From: Lachnospiraceae bacterium UBA3641
GTDB lineage: Bacteria > Bacillota > Clostridia > Lachnospirales > Lachnospiraceae
Reading direction: 5' to 3'
Assembly: GCA_002373875.1 (NCBI GenBank)
Contig: DFKQ01000065.1
Location: 1 to 5,812, forward strand
Length of the DNA: 5,812 nt
The notes under the pieces are model-generated. The model did no database searches, was not told the origin of the DNA, and saw only the letters and a program-made list of their open reading frames with translations. Positions 1-5,812 of this stretch are shown here, piece after piece. The position numbers and the translations under genes are program-made. Position 1 is the stretch's first letter. Every line of letters starts with the position of its first letter.

Positions 1-21
1 TGCTTCGCAGAATGATCACTC
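1..21. other. Left-edge flank downstream of the ATPase gene
   Basis: These 21 bases follow the TAG stop of the ATPase gene in its reading direction. They contain one TGATCA site (13-18) but no complete hairpin, ribosome binding site or start codon. The window ends too soon to say whether a terminator or another gene of the same operon follows. Confidence 0.4.
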
Positions 22-1395
22 CTAAAGCTGGGATCCGTCTATCAGTGTTATATGATCATTGATCATAGCCTCCTGATTCAGCTCAAGATCAAAATCACCG
101 GCGCTGAAAAGATAGATATCGTTTATATCGAGCTTGGCCTGCTTAACGCAGAACATAAGCCACTCATAATCGGCATAATTCATGGTCGGATTCTCCCAGT
201 TGCACAGGGCAACAAGGGTCCTCCCGTCATCATCCATCGCCACGGTGTCGATGGTGCCGACCTTACCCACCCATATGCCCCTCTGGGTATATCTGAAGCT
301 TAATTTATCCATCTGATTCAGGATATCCAGATATTCCGCGCACACATCGGTAAAGCAGTAAGACGTATATGACTTGAAGGTAGGAGCTATATATTTCTGA
401 TAGAACTTCTCGGGATTCATGAAGCCCAGCCGTGAATAATTTTTGAAGATATATTTGTACCAGAACCTTGTAAAGGGATCGGTTATACGGTAAATCCCCT
501 TTTGAACGTTCTCGTGGCCGGCCGTGTTTACCGAATCAACCTTCTGTACTATTTCAAGCTCGATAAGGTTCTTAATATAAACCGATATCTTGGCCCTTGA
601 AAAGCCCGTGTGCTTATATATATCATTAAGCTTATTCCTGCCCTGGGCCAGGTTCGCAAGTATAGTATTATATACGGGAGGCTCTCTAAGCTCCGAAGGG
701 AGGATATGCTTGCCCAGCTCATTCAGCGGGCCCTGATCCCTTAATACAAGAGAGCATACGTTCTCGCTTACGCTCTTTTTGTCATCCCACATATCCCACA
801 GCATCGGACTTCCGCCAAGTATGGAATAAGCCTCCACCGAACTTACAAGCTCGTAATTCTTGAAATATCTTGTGAAATCAAGAAACTTAAGGTCGTTAAG
901 CCTTATCAGGCCAGATATCTCAAACGCCATCTCCTTAAGCTTCTCCACCATCTGATTCTCTACCCAGTATATCGATGATGAACACAGGATGAACATGATG
1001 GGCTGATGGCTCCACTTGTTGTGGGCACCATGCACCACTGCTTCCATAAAGGACAGTCCCTGCCTTATGATGTTCTGGAATTCATCCACGACTATGATCC
1101 GCCTGTCCTCACCGGCAGGTCTGTTCATGATGGATGAGATGATCCCCGAATATCCTTCCCTGATCTCGGGGCCCTTGGGGAATTCCTCCCTCAGTTCATC
1201 CTGCCACTGCTTGAGCTGTTCGGCCTCGGAGCATGCTCGGGCGGAATAATACACGAAATCCTTCCCCTTAAGGAAATCCTTAAGGAGTGACATCTTGCCC
1301 GAGAATCGGTCTCCGTACAAAACCACGATCTGGTTCTCATCCCTGCCGTAGTAATTCTGCAATGTTTTAAGTTCTGAGCTTCTCTTAAATGCCAT
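22..1395 (-). CDS. Archaeal-type AAA/STAND ATPase with winged helix and DUF234 C-terminus, degenerate motifs
   Basis: This 457-residue cytoplasmic protein has the order typical of the archaeal ATPase (ATPase_2)/DUF234 family. It has an N-terminal P-loop NTPase with Walker A GDRFSGKM (28-35), Walker B IIVVDEFQ (100-107) and a sensor-like ILCSSS (136-141). The family-typical YSILGGSP follows (190-197), then a winged-helix segment (about 239-290) and a DUF234 region opening with YRITDPFTRFWYKY (302-315). DUF234 belongs to the PD-(D/E)XK nuclease fold group. Two key sites have decayed. The Ser/Thr after the Walker A lysine is Met35, although Ser36 follows. The usual GECKW-like strand reads ALCNW (396-400), so E and K of E-x-K are replaced, while Asp383 of the preceding ID motif remains. 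The frame is intact with no premature stop, so this looks like a maintained gene. It starts 15 bases after the phosphodiesterase gene and is the last gene of the visible operon. Family members have no well-settled role, and no specific function or partner is claimed here. Confidence 0.87.
   Translation of the reverse strand: MAFKRSSELKTLQNYYGRDENQIVVLYGDRFSGKMSLLKDFLKGKDFVYYSARACSEAEQLKQWQDELREEFPKGPEIREGYSGIISSIMNRPAGEDRRIIVVDEFQNIIRQGLSFMEAVVHGAHNKWSHQPIMFILCSSSIYWVENQMVEKLKEMAFEISGLIRLNDLKFLDFTRYFKNYELVSSVEAYSILGGSPMLWDMWDDKKSVSENVCSLVLRDQGPLNELGKHILPSELREPPVYNTILANLAQGRNKLNDIYKHTGFSRAKISVYIKNLIELEIVQKVDSVNTAGHENVQKGIYRITDPFTRFWYKYIFKNYSRLGFMNPEKFYQKYIAPTFKSYTSYCFTDVCAEYLDILNQMDKLSFRYTQRGIWVGKVGTIDTVAMDDDGRTLVALCNWENPTMNYADYEWLMFCVKQAKLDINDIYLFSAGDFDLELNQEAMINDHITLIDGSQL
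51..67. repeat. 17-bp near-perfect palindrome TATGATCA-T-TGATCATA
   Basis: Two 8-bp arms (51-58 and 60-67) are exact reverse complements around a single central base. The palindrome lies inside the last codons of the ATPase gene, where it encodes Met-Ile-Asn-Asp-His-Ile. A third TGATCA is at 13-18. The shape would suit a dimeric repressor site for a downstream gene, but it may simply be a coding coincidence. Confidence 0.5.
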
Positions 1396-1399
1396 AATA

Positions 1400-1404
1400 C
1401 CCCC
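1400..1404 (-). promoter_or_regulatory. Atypical G-run ribosome binding site of the ATPase gene
   Basis: The only purine-rich stretch before the ATPase ATG is GGGGG, four bases upstream of the start. The other three genes have GGGAGG, AGGAGG or AAGGAG at 6-7 bases. The site is weak and close, and only 15 bases separate it from the previous stop codon. Translation of the ATPase may therefore depend on ribosomes finishing the phosphodiesterase gene. The start is supported by the family-like N-terminus, in which the P-loop begins near residue 28. Confidence 0.55.
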
Positions 1405-1410
1405 GACGGT

Positions 1411-3147
1411 TTACATAAGCTGTCCTATAAACAGTTTCTCGAAATCAGCCCTGGACATGGGCTTGCCCATAAGAAATCCCTGGACTATATCGCAGTTGAT
1501 CTTCTTTAAAAATTCGTACTGGTTCTTGTCCTCAACCCCCTCGGCAATGGTCTCAAGCCCCAGCTTGTTTACCATGTCTACTACCGATTCGGTTATGATA
1601 TTTGTTGCCTTATCCTTGATCGCCGTATCCACAAAGCTCTTGTCGATCTTTAAGGTGTCAATGGGAAGATCCTTAAGATATGACAGAGATGAAAAGCCGG
1701 TGCCGAAATCATCAAGTGATACCCGGAATCCAAGCCTCCTCAACATATTTATCTTTTTAATGGCCAGGTCCCTGTCCTCTAAGAATATGGACTCGGTAAG
1801 CTCCAGTTCGATCCTTTCGGCTTTTACCCCGTAAAGGTTCAGGGCATGCCTTAAGTTATCTACGAAATTATCCTTTTCAAGCTGAAGGGCTGAAATATTG
1901 ATCGATAAAACAAATGGAAAGTCATATGTTTCTGTCCACTCGCTCACTATCCGCATGGCCTCTTTGATGACCCAGTTGCCGATGGCTATTATTGCTCCGG
2001 TCTTCTCGGCAATATCTATAAAATCAGTGGGATACATCGCCACATTGCCCTTTTCATCGATCCATCTTATCAGGGCTTCGGCCCCTCTTAACCTGTTGTC
2101 CTTTATACTGAACTGGGGCTGAAAATAAAGCTCGAAATCCTCATTCTCTATGGCTTCCTTAAGCCTCTGCTCCGTCGACACCGTCTTGATAAAGGAATTG
2201 ACCATGTCCGGATCGAAATACTTTATCGTATCCTTCCCGTTGTCCTTGGCCCTGAACAGAACTATCTCCGCATTCTTCACAAGCTCAAATGCGGTTCTTC
2301 CGGCTTCCGGATAGGATGCTGCTCCCGCGCTTATTGTAAAGCTTATCTCCTTCCTGTTAGTCAGAAGAAAGGGCTTTTTAAGATCCTCACATACGGCTTC
2401 ATATACCCCTCTTGCACTTCTGCTGCCCATCGGGTCATATATCGCCACCGAAAAAACATCGGACCCGAAACGGCCGATCATGACATTTTCGGTAATATGC
2501 TCCTTAAGCCGTGCTGCGAAGCTCTGTACGAGCTCATCGCCCAGCAGCAGGCCCAGTGAATCATTTATCTTCTTAAAATCATCTATGTCAAGGAAAAGAA
2601 GCTCCACTGTAGTCTTATTCTTATCGGCTTCCTCACACATGTTTCGTAATCCCGAGACAAAATAATTACGATTATAGATACCTGTAAGGGAATCGTAATA
2701 GGCAAGATACATAAGCTCCTCGTGCTGAGCCTTGAGTCTTGATATATCTGTAAAGGTCAGTAGCTTTTCAACGGGGTTCCCCCTGTCATCGTAGGTTACC
2801 GTACCGTCACATCTGAGCCATCTCTTCTTGTAGGCAGTCCTTAACTCGGCACTGGCCTTCCTCTCCTTCCTCATGTGCATGTTAAGGAAGGTCTCCTTAA
2901 AGGCAGTCCAGTCATCCTCAAATATAAGACTTTTCATATATGAGGCATCAAAGGGGTGATTCTCGATCCTCTGGCCCGTGGCCTCATCCCATGGACCGAA
3001 AAGCCTTATATCATTGCAATTCCGGTAATCCATATAGATATACAGATTGCCGGAATAGCGGGCTATCATATCAAAAGCTTTTTGATTTGCCGTCAGCTTC
3101 TCATTTATTGCCGTCAGCAGATCTATCTGGTACTTTGTATCGGTCAT
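1411..3147 (-). CDS. PAS-GGDEF-EAL protein, probable c-di-GMP phosphodiesterase with inactive cyclase domain
   Basis: This 578-residue soluble protein has no signal peptide or membrane segment. A PAS-like sensor occupies about 25-137 and ends in a PAC-like strand pair and TFTDIS (131-136). The GGDEF domain follows (about 145-312), with DSLTGIYNR (152-160) and the metal-site LDIDDFKKIND (186-196). Its signature is GSDVF (228-232) instead of GGDEF, so the key Glu is Val and cyclase activity is not expected. No RxxD inhibitory site precedes it. The EAL domain (about 325-575) is complete: E357 of EAL, N417, E449 in ELTES, D479/D480 in the DDFGTGFSS loop, K500, E536 and Q556. It should hydrolyse c-di-GMP to pGpG, with the PAS and the degenerate GGDEF acting as sensor and possible GTP-binding regulator. 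The start is fixed by AAGGAG (3154-3159), six bases before ATG. It lies 21 bases after asd and 15 before the ATPase gene, so it is probably co-transcribed with the amino-acid genes. Neither the ligand of the PAS nor the output process can be read from the sequence. Confidence 0.95.
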   Translation of the reverse strand: MTDTKYQIDLLTAINEKLTANQKAFDMIARYSGNLYIYMDYRNCNDIRLFGPWDEATGQRIENHPFDASYMKSLIFEDDWTAFKETFLNMHMRKERKASAELRTAYKKRWLRCDGTVTYDDRGNPVEKLLTFTDISRLKAQHEELMYLAYYDSLTGIYNRNYFVSGLRNMCEEADKNKTTVELLFLDIDDFKKINDSLGLLLGDELVQSFAARLKEHITENVMIGRFGSDVFSVAIYDPMGSRSARGVYEAVCEDLKKPFLLTNRKEISFTISAGAASYPEAGRTAFELVKNAEIVLFRAKDNGKDTIKYFDPDMVNSFIKTVSTEQRLKEAIENEDFELYFQPQFSIKDNRLRGAEALIRWIDEKGNVAMYPTDFIDIAEKTGAIIAIGNWVIKEAMRIVSEWTETYDFPFVLSINISALQLEKDNFVDNLRHALNLYGVKAERIELELTESIFLEDRDLAIKKINMLRRLGFRVSLDDFGTGFSSLSYLKDLPIDTLKIDKSFVDTAIKDKATNIITESVVDMVNKLGLETIAEGVEDKNQYEFLKKINCDIVQGFLMGKPMSRADFEKLFIGQLM

Positions 3148-3168
3148 CGATTACTCCTTGTATCGGGT

Positions 3169-4254
3169 TTATTTTGCCTGAATATAACCCTTGGCCTTAA
3201 GGAGCTCCGCACACAATACGGCACCGCCTGCGGCACCCCTGACCGTGTTGTGCGACAGACCTACAAACTTGTAATCAAATAACGTGTCTTCCCTCAAACG
3301 TCCTATTGAAACACCCATTCCGTGCTCATAGTCGACATCCAATGTCACCTGGGGACGGTTATCCTCCTCCAGATACTGTATGAACTGCTTCGGCGCACTG
3401 GGAAGCTTAAGGGCCTGGGGCTCACCGGAGAATGATACCATCTTCTCGATAAGCTGCTCCCTGGTCGGCTTTCTGTTAAAACGTATAAATACGGCAGCCG
3501 TATGTCCGTTAAGAACGGGAACCCTGATACACTGGGTGGTGATAAGCGGCGCTGAAGCCTTCTCTATCCTGCCGTCAACCACCTTGCCCAGGATACGAAG
3601 GGGTTCCTGCTCGCTCTTCTCCTCTTCCCCGCCGATATAAGGAATGATATTTCCCTCCATCTCCGGCCAGTCCTTAAAGGTCTTGCCTGCTCCCGAAATG
3701 GCCTGATAGGTCGTTGCCACCACCTCTGTCGGTTCGAATTCCTTCCATGCGGCAAGAAGAGGTGCGTATGACTGTATCGAGCAGTTGGGCTTGACTGCGA
3801 TAAAGCCCCTCTGTGTTCCCAGTCTCTTCTTCTGCGCCTCTATGACCTCAGCATGCCCGGGATTTATCTCCGGAATGATCATGGGAACATCGGGAGTCCA
3901 CCTGTGGGCACTGTTGTTTGAAACAACCGGTGTTTCGGTCTTCGCGTATTCCTCCTCAATGGCACGGATCTCATCCTTTGTCATGTCAACGGCCGAGAAT
4001 ACGAAGTCAACTGTTGATGCGACCTTCTTAACTTCGCTTACATTCATGACCACGATGTCCTTGACAGCTTCGGGCATGGGAGTTGTCATCTTCCATCTTG
4101 ATCCCACCGCATCCTCGTATCTCTTGCCGGCGCTCCGCTCACTTGCCGCGATGGTCACGACCTCAAACCAGGGATGGTTCTCCAACAGGGATATGAACCT
4201 CTGTCCTACCATACCCGTACCGCCCAGGATACCTACCTTTAACTTCTCACTCAT
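3169..4254 (-). CDS. asd: Aspartate-semialdehyde dehydrogenase, archaeal/fungal type
   Basis: This cytoplasmic enzyme reduces L-aspartyl-4-phosphate to L-aspartate-4-semialdehyde with NADPH. That is the branch compound for lysine/diaminopimelate, threonine and methionine. The N-terminal Rossmann fold shows GILGGTGMVGQRF (8-20), including the glycine-rich NADP loop. The catalytic cysteine is C158 in VKPNCSIQ (154-161), and the acid/base histidine is probably H251 in RVPVLNGH (244-251). The C-terminal LSHNTVRGAAGGAVLCAELL (333-352) is characteristic. The length of 361 residues and the motif spacing fit the archaeal/fungal subgroup better than the E. coli type. The start is supported by AGGAGG (4262-4267), seven bases before ATG. 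It follows argH by 24 bases, so both are likely read from the promoter upstream of argH. No lysC, dapA or hom is in the window, so the rest of the pathway must lie elsewhere. All expected catalytic residues are present. Confidence 0.97.
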   Translation of the reverse strand: MSEKLKVGILGGTGMVGQRFISLLENHPWFEVVTIAASERSAGKRYEDAVGSRWKMTTPMPEAVKDIVVMNVSEVKKVASTVDFVFSAVDMTKDEIRAIEEEYAKTETPVVSNNSAHRWTPDVPMIIPEINPGHAEVIEAQKKRLGTQRGFIAVKPNCSIQSYAPLLAAWKEFEPTEVVATTYQAISGAGKTFKDWPEMEGNIIPYIGGEEEKSEQEPLRILGKVVDGRIEKASAPLITTQCIRVPVLNGHTAAVFIRFNRKPTREQLIEKMVSFSGEPQALKLPSAPKQFIQYLEEDNRPQVTLDVDYEHGMGVSIGRLREDTLFDYKFVGLSHNTVRGAAGGAVLCAELLKAKGYIQAK

Positions 4255-4278
4255 CTTATTTCCTCCTCTGTATATACT

Positions 4279-5664
4279 TCATTTCCTTTTTTGTTCCAAA
4301 AAATCCCTTCCCCTGGCTATCTCATCTTTCATGGCCCCGCTTCCCGGAGCCCCTATGGTAAGCCGCTTTTCAACGCAGGTCTTCAAGCTGATTGCATCAT
4401 ATACATCTTCGTCAAACTTATCGCATATACCCTTAAGCTCATCTATGCTTAGGTCATCTATCGAGCAGTCCTTATCTATACAATAAAGGACCAGCCTCCC
4501 TATGATCCCGTGAGCATCCCTGAAGGGGACTCCCTTAAGGACCAGATAATCGGCAGCGTCCGTGGCATTGGTAAAGCCCTTTACGGCGCTGGCTGCCATT
4601 ATATCCTTATTAAACTTCACGGTACCGATCATGCCATCGAAGAGCCTTATGCAGCCCTTGACAGTATCCATGGCATCAAAGGCTTCTTCCTTATCCTCCT
4701 GCATATCCTTATTGTATGCAAGGGGTATACCCTTCATGGTGGTCAAAAGGCTCATTAACGCCCCGTATACCCTGCCGGTCTTGCCCCTTATAAGCTCCGC
4801 AATATCCGGATTCTTCTTTTGGGGCATTATGGAGCTTCCCGTGGAATAAGAATCATCTATTTCGATATAACGGTATTCATTACTGTTCCATATAATGATC
4901 TCCTCACAGAAGCGGGACAGATGCATCATGATGGTCGAAGCCGCGGCCAGATATTCAATAAGATAGTCCCTGTCGGAAACCGAATCCATGCTGTTAAGCG
5001 TCGGGCCCGTAAATCCAAGCTGCGTTGCGGTGAACTCACGGTCCAGCGGATATGTGGTGCCTGCCAGGGCTCCTGCACCTAACGGGCAGTAATTCATCCT
5101 GTCATATATGTCATCGAGCCTTAAAAGATCCCTCTTAAACATCTCGAAATATGCTCCGAGATGATGAGCCAGCGTTATCGGCTGGGCCTTCTGCAGGTGA
5201 GTGAAGCCCGGCATACAGGTATTGATATGGTCCTCCATGAGCCCATGGAGGGTACTTAACAGATCATAGACAAGCCCTCTTGTTTCAAGGATCTCATCCC
5301 TTGTATAAAGGCGCATATCAAGGGCCACCTGATCGTTCCGGCTGCGTCCCGTATGGAGCTTCTTGCCCGGATCCCCGATGCGGTCTATCAGATTGGCTTC
5401 CACAAAGCTGTGGATATCTTCGTATTCTTCGGTTATTTCGATCCGGCCTTCCTCTATATCCTCCAGTATGGAATCAAGGCCATTCTGTATAAGGGCTTCC
5501 TCCTGTCCGGTAATGATTCCCTGCCTTGCAAGCATACGGGCATGTGCCTTGGAACCTCTTATGTCCTGCTTGTACAGCTTCTTATCGAAGCTGATTGAAG
5601 CATTAAATGCATATACAAGCTTATCCGTTTCCTTAGTGAACCTGCCGCCCCATAACTGAGCCAT
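4279..5664 (-). CDS. argH: Argininosuccinate lyase
   Basis: This enzyme splits argininosuccinate into arginine and fumarate, the last step of arginine synthesis, and belongs to the fumarase/aspartase superfamily of cytoplasmic homotetramers. The N-terminus LWGGRFTKETD (4-14) is typical of ArgH. The three conserved superfamily regions are visible: HTGRSRNDQ (104-112), PGFTHLQKAQP (152-162) with the catalytic-region Thr155-His156, and the signature GSSIMPQKKNPD (276-287) carrying the catalytic serine on the flexible loop. The length of 461 residues is normal for the family and nothing is missing. The start is fixed by GGGAGG (5671-5676), six bases before ATG. It is the first gene after the predicted promoter and probably leads a four-gene operon. 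The partner argG, which makes its substrate from citrulline and aspartate, is not adjacent on the upstream side, where a tRNA gene lies instead. Confidence 0.98.
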   Translation of the reverse strand: MAQLWGGRFTKETDKLVYAFNASISFDKKLYKQDIRGSKAHARMLARQGIITGQEEALIQNGLDSILEDIEEGRIEITEEYEDIHSFVEANLIDRIGDPGKKLHTGRSRNDQVALDMRLYTRDEILETRGLVYDLLSTLHGLMEDHINTCMPGFTHLQKAQPITLAHHLGAYFEMFKRDLLRLDDIYDRMNYCPLGAGALAGTTYPLDREFTATQLGFTGPTLNSMDSVSDRDYLIEYLAAASTIMMHLSRFCEEIIIWNSNEYRYIEIDDSYSTGSSIMPQKKNPDIAELIRGKTGRVYGALMSLLTTMKGIPLAYNKDMQEDKEEAFDAMDTVKGCIRLFDGMIGTVKFNKDIMAASAVKGFTNATDAADYLVLKGVPFRDAHGIIGRLVLYCIDKDCSIDDLSIDELKGICDKFDEDVYDAISLKTCVEKRLTIGAPGSGAMKDEIARGRDFLEQKRK

Positions 5665-5711
5665 TTCGAACCTCCCAAGAGCAAATTATCATCATGTTAA
5701 AACGTCTTTTA

Positions 5712-5740
5712 ATTCTATCACAGTAAAACTCATTAGTAAA
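5712..5740 (-). promoter_or_regulatory. Predicted sigma-A promoter of the argH operon
   Basis: On the minus strand, TTTACT (5735-5740; four of six matches to TTGACA) is separated by 17 bases from TAGAAT (5712-5717; five of six matches to TATAAT). A TG sits one base before the -10, giving an extended -10 element. Transcription should start near 5705, leaving a leader of about 40 bases before the argH ATG. No convincing T-box, attenuator or riboswitch fits in that leader. The -35 lies only five bases beyond the hairpin at 5746-5773. Confidence 0.75.
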
Positions 5741-5775
5741 GATAAGGACAACACGAGTCAAACCGTGTTGTCCCC
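5741..5775 (-). terminator. Probable terminator of the upstream tRNA transcript
   Basis: Arms GGACAACACG (5746-5755) and CGTGTTGTCC (5764-5773) are exact reverse complements, forming a 10-bp stem with an 8-base loop. On the minus strand the stem is followed by TTATCTTTACT, a T-rich but interrupted tail. The hairpin begins about 16 bases after the tRNA 3' end, which is where a tRNA terminator is expected. The imperfect tail leaves room for read-through into argH. An operator role for the inverted repeat is the alternative. Confidence 0.7.
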
Positions 5776-5789
5776 AATCAAATCATCAA

Positions 5790-5812
5790 AGCTCCCGGCC
5801 GGACTCGAACCG
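5790..5812 (-). tRNA. 3' end of a tRNA gene, cut by the window edge; amino acid unknown
   Basis: Read on the minus strand, the edge shows CGG, the T-loop TTCGAGT (5803-5809), the 3' T-stem strand CCGGC (5798-5802), the 3' acceptor strand CGGGAGC (5791-5797) and a discriminator T at 5790. The three visible 5' T-stem bases pair correctly with the 3' strand. The next bases are TT, so the CCA end is not encoded and would be added after transcription. The anticodon lies outside the window. A U73 discriminator is commonest in glycine, cysteine and some Gram-positive threonine tRNAs, which is only a weak hint. Confidence 0.85.

Noticed and set aside
1016..1249. Plus-strand open frame opposite the ATPase Walker B region
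   Set aside because: The composition is a shadow of the minus-strand gene and no start signal or domain is visible.
2940..3282. Overlapping plus-strand frames across the asd/phosphodiesterase junction
   Set aside because: They are antisense to two well-supported genes and show no recognisable domain; the junction itself is only 21 bases.
4255..4278. Terminator or promoter between argH and asd
   Set aside because: The 24-base gap holds only a ribosome binding site, with no hairpin.
3785..4486. 233-codon open frame on the plus strand
   Set aside because: It lies entirely opposite asd and the end of argH, both with complete conserved motifs. It has no ribosome binding site of note, and its hydrophobic, Ser-rich composition is what antisense reading of these genes gives.
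5680..5697. Possible ArgR box (CATGATGATAATTTGCTC on the minus strand) in the argH leader
   Set aside because: Only the first half resembles the Bacillus consensus (about 10 of 18 positions) and the second half is not symmetrical, so it is not listed as a site.
5665..5705. T-box or arginine/lysine riboswitch upstream of argH
   Set aside because: The predicted leader is only about 40 bases, too short for either, and no T-box core motif is visible.

Overview
The window looks like chromosomal DNA from a Gram-positive Firmicute, most likely a Lachnospiraceae/Butyrivibrio-like clostridium. This is an inference from strong GGAGG-type ribosome binding sites, the archaeal/fungal-type aspartate-semialdehyde dehydrogenase, the PAS-GGDEF-EAL protein, the archaeal-type ATPase/DUF234 protein, and moderate GC with frequent CTT-AAG Leu-Lys codon pairs. 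No sequence comparison could be run.

Everything recognisable is on the minus strand, so transcription runs from right to left. At the right edge (5790-5812) is the 3' end of a tRNA gene, followed by a 10-bp perfect hairpin (5746-5773) that probably terminates the tRNA transcript. Immediately after it is a good promoter: TTTACT, a 17-bp spacer, and TAGAAT with an extended TG. It lies about 50-75 bases upstream of argH. Four genes follow with gaps of only 24, 21 and 15 bases: argH (4279-5664), asd (3169-4254), a PAS-GGDEF-EAL protein (1411-3147) and an archaeal-type ATPase with a DUF234 C-terminus (22-1395). No internal terminator is visible and the gaps are too short to hold a full promoter, so they probably form one transcription unit. 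The unit may continue beyond the left edge.

The first two genes are housekeeping amino-acid genes that both draw on aspartate: the last step of arginine synthesis, and the second step from aspartate to lysine, threonine and methionine. The last two look regulatory. The GGDEF half of the third protein is degenerate (GSDVF) while its EAL half keeps every expected catalytic residue, so it should degrade c-di-GMP. The fourth protein keeps the architecture of the archaeal ATPase/DUF234 family but has lost the Walker A Ser/Thr and the E-x-K of its nuclease-like domain, so it may be a non-catalytic or repurposed member.

There is no CRISPR array, insertion sequence, phage gene or known defence cassette. 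The points most worth a second look are the joining of aspartate-pathway genes to a c-di-GMP phosphodiesterase and a degenerate ATPase, the packed tRNA/terminator/promoter junction, and a cluster of TGATCA palindromes at the left end.
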